DNA of 64,000 bases from the NCBI GenBank assembly GCA_005881495.1, contig VBHI01000216.1, positions 14,397 through 78,396 of the forward strand, given 5' to 3'. The stretch comes from Chloroflexota bacterium. Its GTDB lineage: Bacteria; Chloroflexota; Ktedonobacteria; Ktedonobacterales; Ktedonobacteraceae. Each line of letters starts with the position of its first letter. The first letter of the stretch is position 1. Under the pieces are notes generated by a model. That model was given only the letters and a program-made list of their open reading frames with translations, was not told where the DNA came from and did no database searches. Position numbers and translations under genes: made by a program. Positions 7,811 through 15,838 of the stretch are shown here, piece after piece.

Positions 7811-9211
7811 ATGCTGCTGACTATTCCCAGAATTGTTTTCGCTGGTGTGTCCAGTGGTGTCGGCAAAACAACCATGACGACGGCTTTCATTGCGCATGTA
7901 CGCGCTCGAGCCATGCAGGTCCAACCATTCAAAGTTGGACCGGACTATATCGATCCGTCTCATCTGGCATTGGCCGCATCCCGACCCTGCTATAACCTGG
8001 ATACCTGGATGATGCCACCCAGCCGTATGCTGGACGTTTTTTGTACTGCTGCTACCCCTGCTGATATCGCGGTGATTGAAGGGGTCATGGGGCTCTATGA
8101 TGGACAGAGCAGCACCAGCGACGTTGGAAGTACTGCTGAAGTTGCAAAGATCCTCCGGGCACCGGTCGTGTTGGTCATCGATGCAAGCGCCATGGCTCGG
8201 AGCGCAGCCGCAGTGGTAATGGGGTTTCAGCATCTCGATCCAGAGGTACACATCGCGGGAGTGATTGCGAACCGCGTTGGGGGAACAGGTCATGCTCACT
8301 TGTTACAAGAAGCCATTGAGGCAGAAACTGGCATCCCTTTCCTGGGATATTTTAGGGATGCCTCAGACAAACTGGTGCCCGAGCGGCATCTGGGCTTGGT
8401 CCCGACCGCTGAACGTCTAGTCAGTTCTCAACAGCTTGCTGCGCTTGGACAGCAATTTGGCCAAACATGTGACAGTGAAAAACTCCTGACCCTTGCCCGG
8501 GAGGTTCCCCCTCTCGAGCATAGCTCCCAAGACCCCTTTTCATTGAAGGAAACGACGGGTGAACACGTCAACATTGTCATTGCCCAGGATGAAGCGTTCA
8601 ACTTTTACTACCCGGATACACTGGACTTACTTCGGCTGGCTGGGGCGGAGCTGGTCCCCTTTAGCCCTCTGCATGACAGCGTGTTACCTGAGCAAATAGG
8701 TGGTATCTATATTGGTGGTGGGTTTCCAGAGGAATACGCACATCGCCTCTCCGCAAATGAGAGCATGCGCGCTGCTCTTGCACGGCTCCTTCACCAAGGC
8801 ATTCCCTGTTATGCGGAATGTGGAGGATTCATGTACCTCTGCCAATCCATCCGCATTGCATCAGGAGAAGAGCTCCCCATGGTAGGAGCTATTGCCAGAC
8901 AAAGCGTCATGAGCAATGATCGCGGTGGATTAGTGATAGGGTACCGCGAGGCTACTGCTTTGCGCGATACGCTGCTGATACACCAGGGTGAAGTCGCCCG
9001 TGGACATGAATTTCACTACTCGTGCCTGGACGCTCCCTTGGCACGAGAGGAGGCTGCCTATGAATTCACTGCCCATGGACAAGTGGAAGGATTTGCGCAA
9101 GGCAACCTCCTGGCAACCTATGTGCACCTGTCATTTAGTGGGTTCCCGCTGGCTGCTCAACGTTTTGTGGCCGCCGCAAGATCATGGCAGTTGCACTCGG
9201 AGCGTGAGTAG
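7811..9211 (+). CDS. cobB: Cobyrinate a,c-diamide synthase
   Basis: A 466-residue glutamine-dependent amidotransferase (CobB/CbiA) that amidates side chains a and c of cobyrinate using ATP. The N-terminal dethiobiotin-synthetase-like domain has GVSSGVGKTTMT near residue 11 and GPDYIDPSH. The C-terminal class I glutaminase domain has GGGFPEEYA, the nucleophile in CYAECGGFMYL and the catalytic His in YVHLSF. ATG at 7811 is chosen for AGGGGGG 7-12 bases upstream; an in-frame ATG at 7769 lacks an RBS. First intact gene under the riboswitch. Right after its stop, in the same frame, lies a remnant of cobO. Confidence 0.92.
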   Translation: MLLTIPRIVFAGVSSGVGKTTMTTAFIAHVRARAMQVQPFKVGPDYIDPSHLALAASRPCYNLDTWMMPPSRMLDVFCTAATPADIAVIEGVMGLYDGQSSTSDVGSTAEVAKILRAPVVLVIDASAMARSAAAVVMGFQHLDPEVHIAGVIANRVGGTGHAHLLQEAIEAETGIPFLGYFRDASDKLVPERHLGLVPTAERLVSSQQLAALGQQFGQTCDSEKLLTLAREVPPLEHSSQDPFSLKETTGEHVNIVIAQDEAFNFYYPDTLDLLRLAGAELVPFSPLHDSVLPEQIGGIYIGGGFPEEYAHRLSANESMRAALARLLHQGIPCYAECGGFMYLCQSIRIASGEELPMVGAIARQSVMSNDRGGLVIGYREATALRDTLLIHQGEVARGHEFHYSCLDAPLAREEAAYEFTAHGQVEGFAQGNLLATYVHLSFSGFPLAAQRFVAAARSWQLHSERE

Positions 9212-9229
9212 CAATCAATCCAAAACGTG

Positions 9230-9322
9230 CAAGAAGCATATGCCGACCTGGTTTCGGAGATCATCGAGGTCAAGCATCCTTACCATACCGGTGTCAAAGC
9301 GCAAAAAGGAATTGAGTTCTAG
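9230..9322 (+). pseudogene. 3' remnant of cobO/btuR corrinoid adenosyltransferase
   Basis: After the cobB stop the same frame reads VQEAYADLVSEIIEVK, then HPYHTGVKAQKGIEF and a stop. This matches the C-terminal end of ATP:corrinoid adenosyltransferases, whose tail has the pattern V-K-H-x4-G-V-K-A-Q-x-G-I-(D/E)-(Y/F). Only about 30 codons survive; the P-loop part is absent, so it cannot be active. It marks an internal deletion within the cob cluster. No start codon or RBS is associated with it. Confidence 0.7.
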
Positions 9323-9323
9323 C

Positions 9324-10325
9324 ATGATGCTGAGCAAGCAGAGGCTCAGGGGAAGGTTTGCACTGGAAGAAGGGGCAGCCGTGTTGCTTGCACTTGGGCT
9401 GGATGTCCTGGGTGAACCACCTGCCGCCTGGCACCCGGTCGTCTGGTTCGGCAAGCTCATCCGACGCCTGGAACGAGCCGCTCCCCAGGGCCGCCTTCTC
9501 CAGCTGCTATATGGTGTGGTCATGCTGGTGCTGGCTGCTCCCACTGCCTTCCTTCCGGCTGCGATCGTTCACCTGCTAGCAAAGCGGGTACGATCCGAAG
9601 CTATACAGCGTGGCTGCACCTACAGTGGCCTCATCCTGTATGCACTCATTGAAGGCATGGGTCTCAAACCGTTTTTTGCCTTGCGCATGCTGGCCGATGC
9701 AGGGCGTTCGGTACGACTGGCCCTTGAGCAAGGTGACCTGCCTGCTGCCCGGCATGCGCTGCAAAGCCTGGTTAGCCGTGAGCGCTCCGAGCTTACGGCA
9801 GAACTGGCGGGGGCGGCAGCCATCGAGTCATTAGCCGAGAATCTGAGTGACTCGATCGTCGCACCTCTCCTGTATTACACGCTGTTTGGCTTACCTGGTG
9901 CAGCCGCGTATCGCCTGTTCAACACGTTTGACTCGATGGTCGGCTATCATGGTCAGTATGAATACCTGGGCAAAGCAGCAGCCCGGCTAGACGATGTGGT
10001 GAACGCCCTTCCGGCCAGGCTTACTGCCCTGTTGATTATTGCACTCACCCCGCTTTTCGGAGACAATCGGCTCAAAGCTTGGCAGGTCTGGCTGCGTGAC
10101 GCGCGTAGGACTGCCAGTCCTAACGCCGGGCATCCCATGGCCGCTGCTGCCGGTGCACTGGGCCTGCAATTGGAAAAGGTCGGCCATTACAGACTCGGTG
10201 ACAACGACAAGGCCATCACCGCCTCAAGCGTGCGGCAGGCCGAGCAGATGGTGTGGGGTATTGGCTGCGTTGCCGTCTTGCTTACAGCAGTACTCAAAAT
10301 GCTCTGGAGTGCTCAGCATGGGTAA
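9324..10325 (+). CDS. cbiB: Adenosylcobinamide-phosphate synthase CbiB
   Basis: A 333-residue membrane protein that joins aminopropanol phosphate to adenosylcobyric acid. Family marks are GLDVLGEPPAAWHPV near the N-terminus, WFGKLI, ESLAENLSDSIVAPLLYY, FNTFDSMVGY, ARLDDVVNALPARLTALL and NAGHPMAAAAGALG. There are four or five hydrophobic segments. Two ATGs stand in tandem at 9324 and 9327; the RBS is weak (AAGGA at 9306-9310) and the upstream gene is a remnant, so the native leader may be lost. The 3' end overlaps cobD by 8 bases, implying translational coupling. Confidence 0.9.
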   Translation: MMLSKQRLRGRFALEEGAAVLLALGLDVLGEPPAAWHPVVWFGKLIRRLERAAPQGRLLQLLYGVVMLVLAAPTAFLPAAIVHLLAKRVRSEAIQRGCTYSGLILYALIEGMGLKPFFALRMLADAGRSVRLALEQGDLPAARHALQSLVSRERSELTAELAGAAAIESLAENLSDSIVAPLLYYTLFGLPGAAAYRLFNTFDSMVGYHGQYEYLGKAAARLDDVVNALPARLTALLIIALTPLFGDNRLKAWQVWLRDARRTASPNAGHPMAAAAGALGLQLEKVGHYRLGDNDKAITASSVRQAEQMVWGIGCVAVLLTAVLKMLWSAQHG

Positions 10326-11421
10326 TTCGATAAACAAAGTTGAGCGGGCCGTTCATGGCGCGCTTGATTATGGCGAACTAGAACGCCTCGGTTTGCACCC
10401 CTGGGAAGTGCTTGATTTTAGTGTGAATGCCAATCCGTATGGCCCTTCGCCGCGTGTGCGAGAAGCCGTAGCAAATGCCGCCATTGACCGCTATCCAGAC
10501 CGCGAGTGCCTGGAATTGCGACGGGCCATACTGGACTATGAGCTTGCCTCAAGGGGCCTGCCACTAAGCTCCATCGTGTGTGGGAACGGCACGACCGAGC
10601 TCATTTGGGCCATAGCCCGTGCCTGCCTGAGGCCCGGCCTGAAGGCGGCCATGCTTGGTCCTACGTTTAGCGAATACCGCGTGGCTTGTCTGGCCGCTGG
10701 AGCCACCGTGGTCGAATTTGGGGCACAGGCCAGCGCGTGTTTTCAGCCGGACATGGCGGCAGTCGCTGCCTGGATCAGCAGGGAGCAACCCGCCCTGGTC
10801 TGGCTCTGCAATCCGAACAACCCGACCGGCACCTGGTTAGACCGACATCACGTCCAACTTGTAGCAGAAGCCTGTCAAAGGGTTGGCGCAATGTTCGTAG
10901 TCGATGAGGCGTACTGGCGCTTTGTCTTTCCGCACGAGGCGTACTCGGCGGTTGAGTTGGTGGATGCCACCAGGAGGCAGCAGGTCATTGTGCTGCGTTC
11001 GCTGACGAAAGATTGTGCCCTGGCTGGCTTGCGCCTGGGCTACGCCGTAGCCATTCCGGATGTCGCTGAGTGCCTCGGCGCGCAGTTGCCATCCTGGAAC
11101 GTGAATGGTGTGGCCCAGAAGGCTTCCATCGCCGCTCTGACCGATCGCACGCATCTCAAAACAACGCTGGATCACCTGGCTATTGAACGCCTTGCATTCT
11201 TTCACACCTTGAGTCACACAGGCTTGAATGTTATACCATCGCGCACACATTTCTGTCTGCTAGAAGTTGGGGATGCTCACCACGTCCGTCAACAGCTCCT
11301 GGCCAGAAAAATACTGGTGCGTGATGGTACCTCATTCGGTCTCCCTCAGTTCGTGCGTGTCGCCACACGCCCTATGGGCGAATGGCAACAGTTGCTGCTC
11401 GCTTTGCGGGAGATCGTATGA
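10318..11421 (+). CDS. cobD: Threonine-phosphate decarboxylase-type aminotransferase CobD
   Basis: A 367-residue PLP enzyme of the aminotransferase I/histidinol-phosphate aminotransferase fold. In B12 synthesis CobD makes the aminopropanol phosphate used by CbiB. Seen in the sequence: DFSVNANPYGPSP at the N-terminus, the NPNNPTGTW motif near residue 162, VVDEAYWRF, the PLP lysine in RSLTKDCALAGLRLGY and the C-terminal FVRVATRP arginine motif. The start overlaps the end of cbiB and has GGAG 8 bases upstream. The stop overlaps the cobQ start (ATGA). HisC is the alternative name, but the context favours CobD. Confidence 0.9.
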   Translation: MGNSINKVERAVHGALDYGELERLGLHPWEVLDFSVNANPYGPSPRVREAVANAAIDRYPDRECLELRRAILDYELASRGLPLSSIVCGNGTTELIWAIARACLRPGLKAAMLGPTFSEYRVACLAAGATVVEFGAQASACFQPDMAAVAAWISREQPALVWLCNPNNPTGTWLDRHHVQLVAEACQRVGAMFVVDEAYWRFVFPHEAYSAVELVDATRRQQVIVLRSLTKDCALAGLRLGYAVAIPDVAECLGAQLPSWNVNGVAQKASIAALTDRTHLKTTLDHLAIERLAFFHTLSHTGLNVIPSRTHFCLLEVGDAHHVRQQLLARKILVRDGTSFGLPQFVRVATRPMGEWQQLLLALREIV

Positions 11422-12977
11422 GTCAAGCAAAGACGCTCATGGTGCAGGGGACGGCCTCCACGGTCGGGAAGAGTACGCTGGTGACGGGCTTGTGCCGCAT
11501 CTTTGCGCAAGATGGCTGGCAGGTCGCTCCTTTCAAGGCGCAGAATATGGCGCTGAATTCATTTGTGACCCGGGAGGGCGGCGAGATAGGCCGGGCACAG
11601 GCGGTACAGGCGGAAGCGGCAGGCGTCGAACCCACCGTCGAAATGAACCCGATCTTACTCAAGCCGGAAGGTCCGTCTCGCAGCCAGGTGATAGTTCTGG
11701 GCCGTCCGCTGGACGTGCTGAAGGCGCGTGATTACTATCGCAATCGCTCCGGTTTGTTTGAGGTTGTGTGCCAGGCTCTTACCAGACTACGGGAGGAGTA
11801 TGATCTGGTCCTGATTGAAGGGGCGGGCAGCCCGGTCGAACTGAATCTTGCCGAGTACGACCTGGTCAATATGCCAGTTGCTCGTCTGGCCGAGACCCCA
11901 GTGCTGCTGGTGGGCGATATCGACCGGGGTGGGATTTTTGCCTCGCTTCTGGGCACGCTGATGCTGCTGCAGCCTGAAGATCGGGCCCGTGTGAAAGGAC
12001 TGGTCGTGAATAAATTTCGCGGCGACTTGTCGCTCTGGCAGTCGGGCGAACAGCTACTGGCCGACCGAAGCGGTATACCCGTATTGGGAACAGTTCCTTT
12101 CTTCAACGATATTCGTATTGCGGAAGAGGACTCAGTGGCACTGGATGACGCAACGGCCAATGTGTTGCAGCGTCAACAGGATCAGGGGAAGAGTCTGCTC
12201 GAAGTCGTTGTGGTACGTTTGCCCTACCTAAGTAACTACGATGAATTTGATGCGTTGGCCGCTGAACCCATGATGCGCTTGCGCTTTGCCGCCAGCCCGA
12301 CTGAATTTCCAGCCCAGCCTGATCTGATCATCTTGCCTGGCACGAAAAATACGCTCTCCGACCTGGCGTGGCTCTGGCGGCAAGGGCTCGCACAGCACAT
12401 CCGGCAGTGGGCGAAACAGGGCTGTGCCGTGCTGGGTCTCTGTGGTGGCTACCAGATGTTGGGTGAACGCCTGAGTGACTTCGTGGGTGCCGAAGCAGAT
12501 GCCGGGAGGGTCGAGCCCGGCCTGAACCTGCTGCCCGTCGAAACCTTTTTCGAGCCGATCAGCGAAAAGATCACGCAACGGAGTGAAGCTCGGGTAGATG
12601 CGTCTGCTGTACGTGGCCTCTTTGCGAACATGCATGGGCAGCACTTTCAGGCATACCAGATTCACGTAGGGCGTACGGTGACAACGGGAAGGAATGGCCA
12701 GGGTGGCACCTGCGCTTTTGAAACGTCTCCCACAGGCAAAGATGGCTGGCTCAGTGCCGACAGTTGGTGCGTAGGATGCTATTTACACGGCTTGTTCGAG
12801 AACGACAACTTCAGGCAGAGTATTCTAGCTGCCCTGGCAGGGCGACGCTCTGCTCAGCTTGTCATGCCAGAGCAGGTCAGTTTCAACCGTCAAGTTGAAT
12901 ACGACAAGCTGGCTGGTTTACTGCGCAAGCACATAGATATCCATCGACTCAAAGCTCTTTGCAACCTCACGAGCTGA
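11418..12977 (+). CDS. cobQ: Cobyric acid synthase CobQ/CbiP
   Basis: A 519-residue glutamine-dependent amidotransferase that adds four amides (b, d, e, g) to adenosyl-cobyrinate diamide. The ATP domain shows VQGTASTVGKSTLV at the N-terminus, APFKAQNMALNSFVT and VEGAGSP-like LIEGAGSPVELNL. The glutaminase domain shows LPGTKNTLSDL, the nucleophile Cys in VLGLCGGYQMLGE and His in YLHGLFEND. The length is normal for the family. It is translationally coupled to cobD by the 4-base ATGA overlap and is the last gene of the cluster. Confidence 0.95.
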   Translation: MSQAKTLMVQGTASTVGKSTLVTGLCRIFAQDGWQVAPFKAQNMALNSFVTREGGEIGRAQAVQAEAAGVEPTVEMNPILLKPEGPSRSQVIVLGRPLDVLKARDYYRNRSGLFEVVCQALTRLREEYDLVLIEGAGSPVELNLAEYDLVNMPVARLAETPVLLVGDIDRGGIFASLLGTLMLLQPEDRARVKGLVVNKFRGDLSLWQSGEQLLADRSGIPVLGTVPFFNDIRIAEEDSVALDDATANVLQRQQDQGKSLLEVVVVRLPYLSNYDEFDALAAEPMMRLRFAASPTEFPAQPDLIILPGTKNTLSDLAWLWRQGLAQHIRQWAKQGCAVLGLCGGYQMLGERLSDFVGAEADAGRVEPGLNLLPVETFFEPISEKITQRSEARVDASAVRGLFANMHGQHFQAYQIHVGRTVTTGRNGQGGTCAFETSPTGKDGWLSADSWCVGCYLHGLFENDNFRQSILAALAGRRSAQLVMPEQVSFNRQVEYDKLAGLLRKHIDIHRLKALCNLTS

Positions 12978-13045
12978 TGAGGAATACCTGAAAGGGTTTG
13001 ATATCATCTCCGGTGGTATACACTGGTATGAACTAGCGCATCACT

Positions 13046-13204
13046 GTCAAAGCTCATCTAAGCATCGAACAACTCGCAGGTCGCTATCGGAAAGCGAAAA
13101 ACCCAGTCGAGCGAAGCCACTGGCAGATTATGTGGCTGCTGGCGCAAGGGAAATCCTGTGCTGACTACTCAACGAGGAAAAGGAACGCCTCCGCCAAAGA
13201 GTAA
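13046..13204 (+). pseudogene. IS630-type transposase N-terminal fragment
   Basis: The frame reads SIEQLAGRYRKAKNPVERSH then WQIMWLLAQGKS, closely resembling the N-terminal helix-turn-helix of IS630-family transposases. A stop (TAG) lies a few codons upstream and the match ends at about 13160, so it is a dead fragment. A neighbouring frame continues with NEEKERLRQRVNELAQQ, probably another piece of the same element. Confidence 0.55.
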
Positions 13205-13307
13205 ACGAGCTTGCGCAGCAAACTTATGAGAGGAAGCCTGGCTGTGCCTTGGTGGCTCCCCCTCCGTAGTATCAGACACATAGGTATTGAAGAACCTTCA
13301 AAAGCCA

Positions 13308-13463
13308 ATGGAGGAGACTTTTACCGCTACTTCGGCGCTATACGAATTGCCCCATCCAACCGTTTCTAACTACTTCACGGTTGACCTAGCAGTGTTAAAA
13401 GAGTTGTCGCAGGAACTAGCCGAGCTTTTTGGCCTCACGCTTCCCGTCTCGTTGAAAAAGTGA
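13308..13463 (+). pseudogene. Short protein-like frame carrying the right flanking repeat
   Basis: A 51-codon frame opening MEETFTATSALYELPHPTV and ending in LFGLTLPVSLKK with a stop. It includes the block shared with 7047-7090. It looks like the 3' end of a degraded gene, perhaps of a mobile element, but the family is not recognised. Confidence 0.25.
13343..13386. repeat. Short repeat, right copy flanking the cob cluster
   Basis: Matches 7047-7090 at 35 of 44 positions in the same orientation, about 6.3 kb apart. Together the copies bracket the riboswitch and all four intact cob genes. Confidence 0.45.
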
Positions 13464-13547
13464 AGTCATTAAACGGCTAGAATCAGGGTACTGTGAGAAA
13501 TAAAGTGGCAAGTCTAGAAACAACCGTCAGAGTTGAGCAATTTGTTA

Positions 13548-14000
13548 CTATTTCTCTTTCTCAGACAAGGCTTTTACTTTCGGCATAACCCGACCCCAGA
13601 CTTCTGCGCTCAGGCGGTGATATTTCTCCCCTTCAGTCATCACCGAAAAGTCACCTTGGAAGAGCCGGAACGTCGTCTTCCCGGCATGTTCTGTAAGCTC
13701 GTAGGTGATGCCATCCTCTTCCGTTACGGGTGGCCTTTTCCCGCGAACGTCAAAGACGGTAAAACGCAGGAATGCATTCGGCTCAACTGCGGTCACATTC
13801 CCTTCGACAATCACGTTGCCGTCCTTATCCTTCCAAAGTACCGGACTGCCAGGTTTCCAATCGGACTCGATATGGAACTCGGCGCCACCTGAAAACTCAG
13901 GCGCCCACTCACTGGTATGCTCAGGACTGGTCAGCACATCCCAGACTTTTGAAGCCGGAGCACTGATTTCAATGGTTTTTTCTACAAAAAGCTTTGGCAT
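13548..14000 (-). CDS. SRPBCC (START/Bet v 1-like) family protein
   Basis: A 150-residue polyketide-cyclase/START-type small-ligand-binding fold. The family opening VEKTIEISAPASKVWDVLT is followed by SEWAPEFSGG and a C-terminal helix (YHRLSAEVWGRVMPKVKALS). ATG at 14000 begins MPKLFVEK; an ATG eight codons further upstream is possible. TATAAT lies only 6 bases before the chosen ATG, so the message may be leaderless, since no Shine-Dalgarno is present. Ligand unknown. Confidence 0.8.
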   Translation of the reverse strand: MPKLFVEKTIEISAPASKVWDVLTSPEHTSEWAPEFSGGAEFHIESDWKPGSPVLWKDKDGNVIVEGNVTAVEPNAFLRFTVFDVRGKRPPVTEEDGITYELTEHAGKTTFRLFQGDFSVMTEGEKYHRLSAEVWGRVMPKVKALSEKEK

Positions 14001-14048
14001 ATCTCTATTATAGCAAATCTTCACGCAATGAAGGAGCTTGAAATTCCG

Positions 14049-14846
14049 CTAGGCAATCCCATGCTGGACGGCGTAAACCACGGCGGAGGTCCGGCAGGTG
14101 ACACCGATCTTGTTGTAGATGTGCTCCAGGTGGTGCTCGACTGTTTTCCTGCTGATGACCAGAGTTTTCGCTATCTGGGGGTTACTCTGGCCCTGGGCCA
14201 GCAGGCGCAGCAGCTCTGCCTCCCGCTCCGTCAGAGCCTGCCCTGAGCGAAGCGAAGGGTCGCCCAACTGTCGACGCCTGGGCACAATTCTCTTGACGTG
14301 ATAAGCACTGGTTAGTGACGCGGCAAGCGCTTCGTAGCACGATCCATCGAATTGAGTGCCGACCAGCGGGCGCATTTTGCGCAATGCGTCTGCTGGCTCT
14401 ACCTGGTCGCCCTGCTGCTGCGTAAGCTGAGCATAGGTATCCGCGACTGCCAGGACGCGGCCGTGGAGCGGGATTTGCTCTCCGGTGAGCTGCCGGTGAT
14501 ATCCCTGGCCGTTGATCCATTCATGAGCGGCGGCGGCAGCTGGTGCCAGCTCTTGTAAGGGTTCTACACGCTCCAGCACTCGCTGTGTGTAATAGGAATG
14601 GAGGCGATAATATTCCCATTCACTCGCTGATCGGTTGTCCCCCTTTTCCAGGATGCGTAAAGGTATTGCCACATTCCCAATGTCATGGACGAGCGCTGCG
14701 AATCGCAGCCTGGTCTGCTCGGCCCCCCCCCAAGCCGAGATAGCTCCCCATGCCCACTGCCACCTCGGCCACGATTCGCGAATGGTTCCATGACTCATAG
14801 GTCTTGATATCGACGAAGTCCGCCAGGGCTTCGCACACCACTTCAA
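14049..14846 (-). CDS. HDIG phosphohydrolase + LuxR HTH, C-terminal part of a broken gene
   Basis: This frame carries the C-terminal part of the gene whose N-terminal part ends at 14683. Family sequence starts just after the G9 run (14723-14731): FAALVHDIGNVAIPLRILEK, an HDIG-type metal phosphohydrolase core, followed by AHEWINGQGYHRQLTGEQIP and VLAVADTYAQL as in HD-GYP proteins. A LuxR-type helix-turn-helix ends it (LTEREAELLRLLAQGQSN, TVEHHLEHIYNKIGV). The residues before the G run in this frame are out-of-frame noise. A GDPSLRSGQA insert precedes the HTH and looks like a dispersed repeat read through in frame. Removing one G would restore one 530-residue protein. Confidence 0.7.
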   Translation of the reverse strand: MKWCAKPWRTSSISRPMSHGTIRESWPRWQWAWGAISAWGGAEQTRLRFAALVHDIGNVAIPLRILEKGDNRSASEWEYYRLHSYYTQRVLERVEPLQELAPAAAAAHEWINGQGYHRQLTGEQIPLHGRVLAVADTYAQLTQQQGDQVEPADALRKMRPLVGTQFDGSCYEALAASLTSAYHVKRIVPRRRQLGDPSLRSGQALTEREAELLRLLAQGQSNPQIAKTLVISRKTVEHHLEHIYNKIGVTCRTSAVVYAVQHGIA

Positions 14847-15642
14847 TCTGATCCGCCATCATCCTGTCAGCAGACGTCGGCGGTTTCATCGCCAGGATGA
14901 CTAATTTCGTCGGCTCGTGCTCGAGCGTTTGCCAGAAGTCAGCCTGCTTCTCCAGGGTAAGGAATGCGTCCACTACCTCCGGATCGAACCGTGCTCCGCT
15001 TTGCTCCTGGGCCAGCGCTCTGGCCGCCGTTGGCCCGCCGAAACCATATGCCAGTTCGAGCGTTAGTGCGGCATGGAGAATGCGTGCCGCCAGGGGTACC
15101 TCGCTACCCTTGAGACCGTAGTTCAGGCCCTTGCCGTCCCAGCGCTCCCACTGGAAACGGAGGGTGCGCTGGACATATTCGGGGAAGCCAAGCCTTCGCG
15201 CGAACAACTCCGCGATTTCACAGTGGCCCCGCATCGCTTCCTTCACGATCGGCCCACACTGGACCAGGAAGGACAGGAGTCTGGAGATGCGGCTGGGGAA
15301 CTGTGAGTCTACCGGCACATTTCTGGATAACCACGCGATGCTATCGTTGAGCCGGGTTGGATCGACCAGCATGATATCCGAGCGAGGCATCAGTTCGTCA
15401 TCGGGGAAGAAGGCAGAAAAGCCAGCCGCACATGCGGTACAGCCTACGTCCTTGAGAAGCGCACCATAGAAGATGGCTTCCCGCTCCTCCCTCGGGAGCT
15501 TGAGCGCATCGGCTAGCCGGAGCCCGAGGTACGCGCTATTCAGCCCATGCTCCATACGCTCGCTGAGCCCCAGGCCCGTGGCAAAAGACAAGGCGCACAG
15601 GAGTTCTGCAAGATTCCCATTTGGCTGTTCGCGGTTCGTCAT
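14683..15642 (-). CDS. HD-domain regulator, N-terminal part of a broken gene
   Basis: N-terminal part of the split HD/LuxR regulator. It begins MTNREQPNGNLAELL with GGAG 5 bases upstream of the ATG at 15642. An HD-type helical domain follows (LNSAYLGLRLADALKLP, YGALLKDVGC), then FPEYVQRTLRFQWERWDGKG and SEVPLAARILHAA, typical of HD-GYP proteins. At YLGLGG the frame runs into nine G residues and continues only 13 codons to a stop. Eight G would fuse it to the downstream HDIG-LuxR frame. It may be a slippery phase-variable tract, a pseudogene, or a sequencing error. No partner genes; it probably responds to a small signal and binds DNA. Confidence 0.7.
   Translation of the reverse strand: MTNREQPNGNLAELLCALSFATGLGLSERMEHGLNSAYLGLRLADALKLPREEREAIFYGALLKDVGCTACAAGFSAFFPDDELMPRSDIMLVDPTRLNDSIAWLSRNVPVDSQFPSRISRLLSFLVQCGPIVKEAMRGHCEIAELFARRLGFPEYVQRTLRFQWERWDGKGLNYGLKGSEVPLAARILHAALTLELAYGFGGPTAARALAQEQSGARFDPEVVDAFLTLEKQADFWQTLEHEPTKLVILAMKPPTSADRMMADQIEVVCEALADFVDIKTYESWNHSRIVAEVAVGMGSYLGLGGGRADQAAIRSARP
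14723..14731. repeat. Homopolymer C9 (G9 on the coding strand)
   Basis: Nine consecutive C on the plus strand lie exactly where the two HD/LuxR frames must join. Such tracts are prone to slipped-strand change and also to sequencing error. Confidence 0.8.
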
Positions 15643-15838
15643 ATATACTCTCCACCCTTCGGGTTGGAAGTAAAGACACCAAATATGGGTGAACTCCCCG
15701 ATGCTTTTATTCGGAATTAGCCGCATAATCATAATAACATCATTTCCACCCCTTGAACAGGGGCGAGTAATGTCAAATCAATGGCAGTGACGGAGGTTGC
15801 CCTTTGGAGGCACCACGATAGACAAAGGAGGACATCTC

